Made by a program: the position numbers and the translations under genes. A stretch of DNA of 64,000 nucleotides from Dendrolimus kikuchii (lineage: Eukaryota; Arthropoda; Insecta; Lepidoptera; Lasiocampidae), in contig CM034394.1 of assembly GCA_019925095.2 (NCBI GenBank), positions 27,330,272 through 27,394,271 of the forward strand, in the 5' to 3' direction. This document shows, one piece after another, positions 55,200 to 64,000 of the stretch; the stretch's first letter is position 1, and every line of letters begins with the position of its first letter. The notes below the pieces were generated by a model. That model did no database searches. It had not been told where the DNA came from and saw only the letters and a program-made list of their open reading frames with translations.

Positions 55200-55350
55200 T
55201 ACGTTCCCTTGTTTTCTTTGAAGAAACATGGACAAAGCTCTTGATCTTACGCTAAAAGGAAGGTTTGCACTGACAATCAGGGTCGTGTCGGATATAACTC
55301 CGGCACAGCAATATGCTGAGTGCAAACATCAAAAAGTCTTTCTTTCTTTC
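55200..55350 (-). repeat. Interspersed repeat with (GAAA)n tail, copy 3 (diverged)
   Basis: The complement carries GTTTGCACTCAGCATATTGC, ATATCCGACACGACC and CAGTGCAAACCTTCC, as at 24721 and 33415; the (CTTT)n run at 55338-55350 is its tail. Confidence 0.75.
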
Positions 55351-55500
55351 TCGAAGAACTATAGACCGATCTCTTTGTTGAGCAGACGTTATAAGCAGTT
55401 TCCGAGGGTTGTTACGAATCATCTCATCATTTGAATTGACGAGATTCGATCACCTGATCATACAGAGTTTCGAAAATGCTGCAGCATTATGAAATTACAT
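55351..55500 (+). pseudogene. Small RTE-like reverse transcriptase fragment
   Basis: Reads KNYRPISLLSRRYKQFPRVV then TNHLII-stop, and after a shift SPDHTEFRKC, matching the NYRPISLLS block at the start of RTE-type reverse transcriptase domains. Only ~50 codons remain. Confidence 0.55.
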
Positions 55501-55639
55501 ACTGTTCTATATTTTATACAGGAAGGTCGAAAAGTATAATCGACCGCTTTGCGGACTACGAAACTACCACCGACAAAACCGGGGCTCTAATCAAATCTCT
55601 GGTCTCTGTTCTCTGTTAATATAGCTTGGCGATACGTTG

Positions 55640-56043
55640 GGAGTGGTGAGATGCCGGTACATCACCGCAACGAGTTCGTTTTTGGTTGGGACAAGATGAA
55701 AGGTCGGTTCCCGCGGACTTCACCCCCCCCCCCCCCCGTTGTTGAAGAGGGTGTCCTTCTCCGCAGGTCACCCTGGGTTCGTTGACAAACGTTGGGGCGT
55801 CACAGATGCAGTACCTATTGGTCTAGTTCCTGTGGCGCCCCGTAAAACTGTGTGAGCTAGGGGCGCAGGTTAGGTTTAGTGGGTATTTTGACGGCCGACC
55901 ATCCCCCTGTCCTCCGCATGGAGGCCATGGGGGCATACGGCCGATCAAGAGCCCCACACATCCCTCGGTAAGGCTTCCTCCCAAGCCCGAGGACGGTGTC
56001 ATAAGTAAAAGACATTCCCCCTGCGTCATCAAAAAAAAAAAAA
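55640..56043 (+). repeat. LINE 3' UTR-like segment with A tail
   Basis: GC-rich segment with a C15 run at 55723-55737, ending GCGTCATCAAAAAAAAAAAAA at 56030-56043. It looks like the untranslated end of an R1/Jockey-type element; no coding part found. Confidence 0.45.
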
Positions 56044-56254
56044 GATAAATGGTCGGTGAAAAGTTTCTGAGGATGTATTTAGTAATGAAACTTTTCACTG
56101 ATGCGATAACGAAACCTTTTAGACTGGACGGGGTTTCGCTGATGATATTGTTAATTTTGTGGAAAATCCGGATAAACTGATCAAAATGCTAAACAGCCTA
56201 AACGAGTATTTCCTAAGGTTGGAGTCTGGACATGAACCTTAACAAGCCAATAGT

Positions 56255-57480
56255 CATTTTTGCCGACTTCAAAAACGAGGAGGTTCCCAATTCGTCTGTT
56301 TTTTTTTCTATGTTCATTACCCGATTTCTCCGTTAATTGTTATCCGTGCAGGAACAGGCCGTGTAGGCCTGTCATAAGAGGCGACTAAACAACCCACAGG
56401 CAGGTGTTAGGGTATTTGCTCGGCTGGATGGCGAGCACTCCTGGTCTAGAGTATGCCGCCATAACAACCTTGAGTTGAGGTCCGGCATTAGTGGCCAGGT
56501 TCCAGTCTCCCTTGAGAGAGCAGCATCGCATTTGTAGCATCTTTGGTGTTGCAAATGTCCATAGGCGATGGTAACCGCTTTCCATCAAGTAGGCCGTCTG
56601 CTGAACTCCTGCAATAAAAAAAAAATGTGGACCAATTTTCAAAATATTTTCTTTTTATCGAAACGTTATTCTCCCGAATGGGTCTCATTATCATAATGTC
56701 AGGATCTGATGATTGGATTCCAAGGAATTAAAGGAACTCACTAAAATTGTTAACCAACTTCTTCGTAACTCTATAGCTCCGTCAATTGTAAACCGATTTT
56801 CAAATTGTTCTCTTTACTCATAAGTGTACTCCCGAGGTAGTCCCATGGTCACCAAGTCAAGATCTGATGAATGGATCGGATCCAAGGGCTATTGAGCATA
56901 ACTCTAGTTAAAGAACACCGTGCGTCTAAATTCTTGGAAAGATTTTTGTATAATGCGTTTAGCTATTACATTTTCCACAGGCGCTTAATTTTTTATATGC
57001 ATGTTACGCGATTTCTTCGTCAATTGTGAATCGATATTGATTTTTTTTTCTTTATTCGTAAGTATTACTCCCCATGTGGTCCCATGGTCACCAAGTCAGG
57101 ATCTGATGAGTGGATCCCAGAGAAATTCAGAGTTACCCTTATAAAAGCGCCGAGAGCTTACATGTTTAAAAAAAAGCATGTATATGCGTAGTATTATACA
57201 TTCTGCAGGTGCTTAATTTTTTTGTAGGTATGTTACATGATTTCTCCGTCAATTGTGGACCGATTTTCAAATTGTTTTTTTAACTCCCGAAATGGTCCCA
57301 TAGTCACCAAGTCAGGTTCTGATTTGTGGATCGTAGGGATATCGAGAGCAACCCTTGTTGAAGAGCACATATATCGAAGAGTGAGATGGCAAATTTATAT
57401 ACGAGTGCCAGTTGTACGATTTCCACAGGTGGTTAATATATTATTTCTAAACCTATTATAGTATATGCGCAACTAAAAAT
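56255..57480 (+). repeat. Tandem array of LINE 3' UTR units (160-237 bp), with nested family S copy
   Basis: Opens CCGACTTCAAAAACGAGGAGG. The block GTCAATTGT..ACCGATTTTCAAATTG followed by CATGGTCACCAAGTCAGGATC recurs, with anchors near 56632, 56793, 57030 and 57260. Units are diverged and some are shortened. A single unit of the same type lies at 41160-41355. Confidence 0.85.
56341..56625 (+). repeat. Short interspersed repeat family S, copy 11 (nested)
   Basis: From TATCCGTGCAGGAACAGG to CTCCTGCAATAAAAAAA, with an early deletion. It splits the first unit of the tandem array, between GTTAATTGT and TGTGGACC; TGT is the only visible duplication. Confidence 0.9.
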
Positions 57481-57889
57481 CACCTTCACACTAAAATCCA
57501 AAAAATAAATATTTAATCGCCTTTTTTCTACAACATGTCGAAGTCGGTGTCAAGTAATACACAAAAATTACTGTATTTTATAAAGTTGTTGTTCTTTTTA
57601 ACGATCACCTCTTGCGGAGACCGATAGATACTTGCCGACCTCTCTCGAGCTTGGACAAGAGTGCGTTTGTATCGAACTAACTATTCAGGCGCATTACTTA
57701 GAGAGGCAGGTCAATAAAAGCGTCCAGCTGGGCTGGGCGGCAATCAATCAGTTCTGTCGGGGCCTCACCTCAACTATTCTGTAATGCTTTTGAGTACAAA
57801 AGTTAGGTTAGAGTAATGCGTCCTACTCGTATAAGGGCAAATCTGTATAGGAGGGTACAATAGTGCAAATGAATGCGTTGTGTGTGCAG
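57481..57889 (+). other. End of MOB2 intron 3
   Basis: No repeat recognised. Ends in the acceptor TTGTGTGTGCAG at 57878-57889. Confidence 0.75.
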
Positions 57890-58230
57890 CGAACGAGTTC
57901 CCGGCGCAGTTCGAGAGCGTGGTGCGGCGCGTGGTGCGGCTGCTGTTCCACGTGGTGGCGCACATGTACGCGGCGCACTTCCGGCAGCTGGCGATGCTGC
58001 GGCTGCACGCGCACCTGCACCTCACGTTCGCGCACCTCACCGCGCTCGACCGCCGCTTCGCGCTGCTCGACGCCAAGGAGACCGAGGTGCTGCGCGACCT
58101 CGAGGTGGCGCTGCGGCTCGCCGAGCCCGCGCCCGCGCCCTCGCCCGCGCCCGCGCCCGCCCCCTCGCTCGCCCCCGCCCCGGCGCCCGCGCCCGCGCCC
58201 GTCGTCACGCAGCCGCTCGCCACGGCGTGA
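57890..58230 (+). CDS. Mob2: MOB2 shared last coding exon 4
   Basis: Completes an Ala codon, then NEFPAQFESVVRRVVRLLFH, VVAHMYAAHFRQLAMLRLHA, HLHLTFAHLTALDRRFALLD, AKETEVLRDLEVALRLAEP and an Ala-Pro-rich tail of ~30 residues ending PLATA, stop TGA at 58228-58230. The two His of AHMYAAHF are the other half of the Mob zinc site (H161 and H166 of human MOB1A). The Mob fold ends at LEVALRLAE; the Ala-Pro tail is low complexity and probably lineage-specific. Very high GC makes long frames on every strand here; only this one carries the Mob domain. Confidence 0.97.
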
Positions 58231-58570
58231 CCGGCCGCGCCGCTCGCGCCGCCCTCCCCGCAGCCGCGCCCCGCCCGCGCCAGTACTTAAGCGCGTCGGC
58301 GCCCGAGCGCGCCCGACGCCCGCGCCGGCGCCCGGCGCCCGCGCCCGACGCCCGTCGCCCGACGCCGGAAGATGCCTTTCGCGAGTCCATCGCTCAGATG
58401 ACGCGCGAACGTTTCGTGAGAGTTGAACATTGTTGATTCTATTGTAAATATTTCGATCTGTTAAGTAGTTTTAGGTGATTATAAATAGAGTCTACTTATA
58501 ATTTGTGATCGCTTTGGTTGTAAATAAAAGTGATATTTGTTTAACTAATAAACTAAAAGGCTTTATCAAA
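58231..58570 (+). terminator. Mob2: MOB2 3' UTR and polyadenylation signals
   Basis: GC-rich up to ~58380, then AT-rich. AATAAA occurs at 58523-58528 and 58547-58552, followed by a GT/T-rich stretch near 58570, the usual downstream element. Cleavage is expected at about 58565-58580. Confidence 0.75.
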
Positions 58571-58849
58571 TGTGTTTATTATTTTTGGAACCTTTTATTG
58601 GGAATTTGCGAGTGCCCACTTTCTACTCGGTGTCGGCACGGTGTGTGTTTCTAATTCGTAGCTGTACTTCATGGGCTGACAAGTGTTGGGGCCGTTCCTT
58701 CTGTTTCCGTGTCAGCAGTTCACGCCGACGTTGCATTTGCAGCCACTAATCCTTAGCACAATCATGTCATCAGTTATCAATAAACAATTTCTATTAAACC
58801 ATCTATCATTAATATCCTATGTAGAAAAACCCCCCACAACTCGATTTCA
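58571..58849. other. Intergenic, nothing recognised
   Basis: No feature supported between the MOB2 3' end and the LINE remnant. Confidence 0.3.
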
Positions 58850-60320
58850 AAATGTATTCGTTTTTTAAATGCATAGCCAAAATGGTCTTCTGTTTTGTAA
58901 TAATGGCCGGTTCCTATAACTTACCGATCGTTACAGTTATTATCGGTGACAATGTGAGTTCACTAAGTTCATGTTTTATAACCAAATTTGAAATACTAAA
59001 TGCCCTTAAATTACTAGACATTAATAAAGGTCCAGGACCCGATACTATACCACCAATGTTTTTAAGAAATTGTAATAAATCACTCCTTTCTGGTTAGTTT
59101 CCTGCAAAATGGAAAACTGCATTTGTCACGCCAATACACAAAAAAGGTGATTACAGCGACATAGCCAACTATCGGACGATCTCTATTCTGTCTTCTATGG
59201 GTAAACTATTTGAATCTCTGGTCCAGAAAATAATATATTTTCATTTTAAACCCTTAATCAACAGCGGATTTTTACCGGGTAGGTCGACCAATATAATCGA
59301 AGAGTTTGAAATGAAAAACGATGTCCACGCAATCTACACCGACTTTTCCAAAGCATTCGACGTAGTCGATCACGGCTTACTTCTTCAGAAGCTTGGTCTT
59401 GCAGGGATATGTGGTTCGTTGCTGAGATGGTGCGAGTCAAATATTCGAAATCGCTCACAACTAGTTGTCGTTCGTGGCTTCCAAGTCTCCAATCAAATTA
59501 GTACCTTCTGGTGTACCTCAAGGCTCACATCTTGGACCATTATTTTTCTTAATTTTCATCAACGACCTTTGCCCCACAATTACTTCCAAATTCAAAATGT
59601 TTGCTGATGATTTAAAAATCTATAGAGCGATTAATTCTAACAACGATATCAATATCCTGCAACATGACCTAAATAACATTGATCGCTGGTGTAAGGTAAA
59701 CAACATGATTCTTAATGCATCTAAATGTTTACATATTAAGTTCACCCGTTAAAAAGAGTCAATTGATTCAAAATACTTTATTGACGGCACACCAGTCGAG
59801 GAAGTCTCTAGTATTCGAGATTTGGGAGTGATTGTGGACAAAAAGTTAGATTTTAGAGAACACATTGATTTTATCACCAAAAAAGGTTCTAGATTGGCTG
59901 GTTTTGTTATAAGGCAAACCAAATTTCTCAAAGAGCCTGAGATAGATTAGAAAAACTACAAAAACAGTTCCTTTACCATCTTACATACGCAAATAATCGC
60001 TGCCGTAGTCTAAACAGTTACGATTCCAGATTGGAATACTACAAAGCACTACCACTGCAGTTGCGACGCAAGATTGCTGACATTCTATTTCTTTATAAAC
60101 TCTTAAACAGCAAAACTGACAGCCCCGAACTTCTCGACGAGCTGGATGCCGTTTGCATAATCGTAAAATATTCGCTCTACTAGCATGTCGCACTGTCTAC
60201 TGTCAATACTCACCAGTCTACCGTCTTTGTACTGCCTACAATAATATCTGCCACGAATTCGATATTTTCAATGCATCGGTTAAGCACATCAAGAAGTTTC
60301 ACACTCCTTTTTAATTATTT
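58850..60320 (+). pseudogene. Jockey-group LINE reverse transcriptase pseudogene
   Basis: In three shifting frames it reads ALKLLDINKGPGPDTIPP, a TAG near 59095, TPIHKKGDYSDIANYRTISI, DFSKAFDVVDHGLLLQKLGL, then after a frameshift near 59465 VPSGVPQGSHLGPLFFLIFI, the catalytic FADDL near 59605, and a C-terminal HIKKFHTPF-stop near 60315. This is a Jockey/CR1-group layout with the endonuclease missing. At least two stops and two or more frameshifts. Confidence 0.85.
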
Positions 60321-60654
60321 GTTTAACTTAATTAATTATTAATTTCTTCTTTTTTTCTAAATTACTATGTACTCAATGTCTTCATATAATGCATGCTGTG
60401 TTCGCACCAAGAAGGCCAGTCAGCAACCATATTATCTGTACTCTACAACCAATTGTTCTTAACTGTGTCGGTGTGCTTGCGCAGAATAATGGTTAGCCCT
60501 TACTACTGTAATACGACTTAAAAGTGGCTTATACGGGTTCTGTTGGTTCTGAGTGACCTGATGAACTCGTTCACTGAACCATCGCTCACAATTGCTTAGT
60601 TCATTCGAAGCGTCTTAGTTTTACGTTACGTTAGTTAAATACGCAATTTAAAAA
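60321..60654. other. Intergenic, nothing recognised
   Basis: No frame or repeat end supported. Confidence 0.3.
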
Positions 60655-60780
60655 GATGTTAATCGCCAGAGATATACAAGATACTCCATACAAAGTATCT
60701 AAATACAAAATACAAGATATTATTAAAATAAGTATTTCAGATACCAGATACAAGATACTTTTGAAAATGGTATTTCAAAT
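60655..60780. repeat. Possible hAT-like terminal repeat region
   Basis: Dense repetition of GATACAAGATACTCC-, AAATACAAAATACAAGATA- and CAGATACAAGATAC-type words, as seen in the subterminal parts of some hAT elements. No transposase nearby. Confidence 0.35.
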
Positions 60781-60784
60781 AATA

Positions 60785-60960
60785 ATATCAGCCCATAAAT
60801 CTCCCACTGCTAGGTTTGAGCCTCCCACTATAAGGGGAACGGACAGTATACCTGCCACGCTTGTCCAAGGCGGCTTGGCAGGTTTGACACATCGGTTATC
60901 TCGATGTGCAGGTTGCATAACGATGTTTTTCCTTCACCGTTATTAGCACGTGGTAATTGT
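60785..60960 (+). repeat. Common lepidopteran interspersed repeat fragment
   Basis: CTCCCACTGCTAGGTTTGAG, CGCTTGTCCAAGGCGGCTTG and CAGGTTTGACACATCGG, ending CGATGTTTTTCCTTCACCG, match from memory a very abundant lepidopteran repeat tail. Supports the lepidopteran assignment. Confidence 0.65.
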
Positions 60961-61269
60961 AACAATGCGTTCCGGCCAGGATAAAATACTTTTGACAGAA
61001 ATCCTAATTTTATTAAACTTAAGTTCATTACGTGAATTATGAATAGATCGCGCAAATGTAATAAAATATTATATTTTTAATGTTTTAATCCAGACCAGTT
61101 CTTCAAACATTTTATCACTCGTTTTTCTTTCACGCGGTCCCAATATCATACCCCCAAAAGAGAAGAGTCGCTACGTAGAGGCAGAACTCAGCAAACAAAA
61201 AATGTTAATTTATTGTAGGATAAACATTTAATAATAAAAGACAAGACAAAGGTATAAGAAAGAACAAAG

Positions 61270-62290
61270 CCGCGACCGAGTAGCAAACCCAGCCGCAGTC
61301 GCAGTGAGTGGAGGAGGTAAAAAAGAGCACCAAATAGTGGACCACGCTTTACGCTTCCTCCAGTCAAACGTGAACCATTTCGCCGCAGCCGAGGACCTAA
61401 TGGTCCAAAGCATGGCGCAGTGGGGCATTCAGGTGTGGTTTCCGAGTCATATCGCGTCCCTTCCAGAGATGACCGGCCGGAAGACGGACGGCTACGAATT
61501 GCCCCCTCTCTCCTCAATGACGTAAGGGAAGAGGCTTAGTCGCATCTAACCTCGAGGAGACAACCGTGTTGGGTGCCTACTTCTCGTCTCGCCGAATTCA
61601 AAGAGTTATTGGAAGATATGGGCACAACGGTCTCTCAGAGCCGCCCCGGTCCCGTGGTCGTGCTCGGGGACTACAACGCTACGTCGGGAGTTTCGGGTTC
61701 CTCGTCCATAAATCGCAGGGGGAATGAGTGATTGAGCTCGGTCCCGTGGTCCTCAACCGGGGTCTGCTTACATGTGTGTACGCCAGCGGGGTGGGCCTAT
61801 AGTGGACATCACGTTCACTAGATCCGCTGTAGCAAGCCGTGTCCAGGACTGGAAGGCACTGACGGGAGTGATGGTGCTATCCGATCACTGGTAAATACGA
61901 TTTAGCAGCTCCACCTGGAGCTTGGGCCGTCAGGCCTTGGAACCTCCCCCAACCAAGGACTACCTATGCTTTGAAACGTCTAGATCGGGAGGCGTTCCAA
62001 GAGGCCCTGGTAGTCCAGCAGCAGCAGTTAGGGTTCCTAATGTCGCCAAGGTGCGATGCGGCAATGCCGAGGGTGGTCCCCTGACAGGCCCAACCTCCAG
62101 GTGTAGTGGTGGCGAGACGAAATAGCACAATTACGCAAGGAGTGAATCTTAGCGCACTGCCAATACACCAGATTTAGGAGCCGACGATGCGGTGATCGTG
62201 GAGACGAAGTTACAGGAGGGGTACAGAGGCACCCAGAAGGCGCTCCGAAGCCATTAAGGCAGCCAAATCAGTAGCATAGGAGGAACTGCT
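61270..62290 (+). pseudogene. R1-like LINE endonuclease pseudogene
   Basis: Reads LRFLQSNVNHFAAAEDLMVQ, MAQWGIQV, then after shifts VVVLGDYNATSG, VDITFTRSAVASRVQDW-type sequence and SDHW. These are the opening, GDYN and SDH parts of the APE-like endonuclease that begins R1-clade pol proteins. Numerous stops and frameshifts; no reverse transcriptase follows. The R1-like C terminus at 7745-8156 is a separate remnant. Confidence 0.7.
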
Positions 62291-63619
62291 GCATAACAGA
62301 TATTTCTTTTTCCTGTTTTGATAAAAAATTCAGGAGTAAAATGATTTCATGCTAATAATTTAAAGCTGATTTGGTATTTTTTTCATAATTTAAAACCACC
62401 ATAAATAAATTACGAAGAAACCAAGTTATGTCTCATATTGTGAAGATTTATGACCATTTTTTGTGGTAAATATAATTGATCAATAATTAATTATTAACGA
62501 AAATTTGTTTGCAGCCCATTTTCGACCTTTGTGGCAACAAGGGTCTTAGATAGTGGATAAACCGGTGATAAGGGATGACCGGAGGCGGAGGTCACGCCAC
62601 GCCTGATAGCGTTATCTTCGACGCCAGTTGTTGGCGAAAATATTCATCAGAATTTAGCGGTGATGGTGTGCGCAACAGTTGCTAATTATTTCTTATAATC
62701 AACCCGATATCATGGTAATATATTTGTACGAAGGCAGATTCAGGCTTAGTCGCGGTAACCATAGTGGCGAATGCCCTACAATCCGAGGTGCTTACGACCG
62801 CGCAAGATCATGGGTGGGCGCTGGCCGAGGAAGGTGAAAGCCAGGGATTTCCGGCAGTGGACTGCGATCACGACGCAGACGACCTTCACAATAACTTTAA
62901 TGTGAATCTAAGTAAAAACAACTTAAAAATGGCTCTGTAGGTCTTAAGCGCAAGTTTAACGTCATCTCTCGAAAGCTATCCGACGCTAATGAGACAACAT
63001 CCTGCTGGCGAATGGCGAGTACACTTTGAGACGGGTCAGGGTTTTGCATCTTTCGAACTAAATAGTTTTGAACAAAGTCATACAGACAAGAAGAATACAT
63101 TAGGTCAATACATTTATGGTTCAGAGATCCCTGATGCTGCTGGTCATTAGCCATTCCTCTTTATGCCTCTTCGAAAATCACTCCTCCCCGATTACAAATT
63201 ACAAACAATTGAGGAACTTAATACTTCTGCGCATGACTGTATCTACTTGGTAAATATTTTTATATTAATATCAATAACAATATTTTATCAACGTGGGAGT
63301 TGATTAAAAAATATTAAACAAAAATGTTTACTTAATCCTATTTTATTATTTGATAGTGAAGCAATTATCTTATATACAATAAAACAATTATATACCAATT
63401 AATTACAATCTGAACTATTTAATCGTCGAAGAAAATTTAATTTAATTGAAGTGAAAATACTATATTCTGCCTAAGACTAAGATGTATTTATGCTCTGTTT
63501 GACTGCAGCGTCGGGCGCTTGTCTGCGTCGCGGGGCAGAGCCACGTTCGAGGCAAAGATCTTTCTCTGTTTGGGGGCGTAATCATAATATTACGATATTT
63601 CGTTCGGGTATCCAAATAC
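62291..63619. other. Intergenic, nothing recognised
   Basis: 62520-62880 is GC-richer with short frames; 62897-63154 has an 85-codon minus-strand frame without motifs. No gene called. Confidence 0.3.
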
Positions 63620-63745
63620 ATACATACATAACTTCACGCCAGTTCCCTTGCCGGGTAGGCACGACCGACAGAGCGCCATTTAGGCTTACTCTTACACACC
63701 TCACTTGCTATTTTTACATTCATTAAATTTAGTTTTTACAATGTA
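63620..63745 (-). pseudogene. 5'-truncated RTE-like LINE, copy 7
   Basis: (CATA)n then CTTCACGCCAGTTCCCTTGC and GAGCGCCATTTAGGC on the + strand: the complement of the last ~35 pol codons and tail of the family at 28486. Cut short near 63725. Confidence 0.8.
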
Positions 63746-64000
63746 CTAAATTTAAGCCAAGCGCTAAAATTCTAAATAATGGCAATGATGTTGCCGTCAT
63801 ATCAGTTCTGGCGCAATAAATATTCTCTTTATTTTGATTTTTTTATTTTTAGAGTTACCATTAAAAATGAGTAAGAAAAATCATCGTTTTGTCCCTCTGA
63901 TTTATATTTTGAACATGTAGGATTAATCCACTGAAATGTTACATTTTCTAGGCCTTAGCGTGCGCTTTTCAGAGCGTAGGGGGAGCTAGTATAAGCTTAA
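63746..64000. other. Nothing recognised
   Basis: AT-rich DNA to the window end without a supported feature. Confidence 0.3.

Noticed and set aside
57863..58436. Arg- and Ala-rich frames of ~187 codons overlapping MOB2 exon 4, and a 149-codon frame on the other strand
   Set aside because: They are by-products of very high GC content in other frames of the exon; only the frame with the Mob domain is supported.

Overview
The window looks like nuclear DNA from an insect, most likely a moth or butterfly (Lepidoptera). The reasons are AT-rich non-coding DNA, short GC-rich exons with consensus splice sites, and a dense mixture of transposable elements whose ends and tails are of types common in that order: Helitrons opening TC..TACTAATATATAAAG and closing CTAG, RTE-like LINEs with (TATG)n tails, R1-like, CR1/L2-like, copia, mariner, Tc1 and hAT elements, and a tRNA-derived SINE. 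Nothing prokaryotic is present.

The one host gene I can support is MOB2 (MOB kinase activator 2), on the + strand from about 24.1 to 58.6 kb. Three candidate alternative first coding exons (24098-24165, 31020-31132, 48504-48574) all end in phase 2 and can splice to a shared exon at 50025-50182, followed by 50659-50880 and 57890-58230. The predicted isoforms are 245, 277 and 263 residues and differ only at the N terminus. The zinc ligands of the Mob fold are split between the last two exons. A 3' UTR with two AATAAA signals follows.

The rest is mobile DNA. 1-3101 (-): an uninterrupted RTE-like pol frame running off the left edge. 3.9-10.5 kb: short interspersed copies, a tRNA-SINE, LINE fragments, a foldback element and a Helitron. 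11.0-15.7 kb: a copia-type LTR retrotransposon with a complete gag-pol frame. 17.0-18.6 kb: a Helitron split by a mariner. 19-24 kb: short elements. The large MOB2 introns (24-50 kb) hold RTE copies with exact target duplications, a Tc1-like element with ~200-bp inverted repeats, further Helitrons, a 643-residue hAT transposase (44094-46025, -), and a terminal-inverted-repeat element. The third common intron (50.9-57.9 kb) holds two LINE 3' tails made of tandem repeats. 58.8-64 kb: decayed LINEs downstream of MOB2.

One ~315-bp short repeat family (TATCCGTGCAGG...CTCCTGCAATAAAA) occurs at eleven clear places and one diverged one. It has no obvious tRNA promoter and is the most prominent unexplained component. 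All calls come from reading the sequence by eye; no similarity search was possible.
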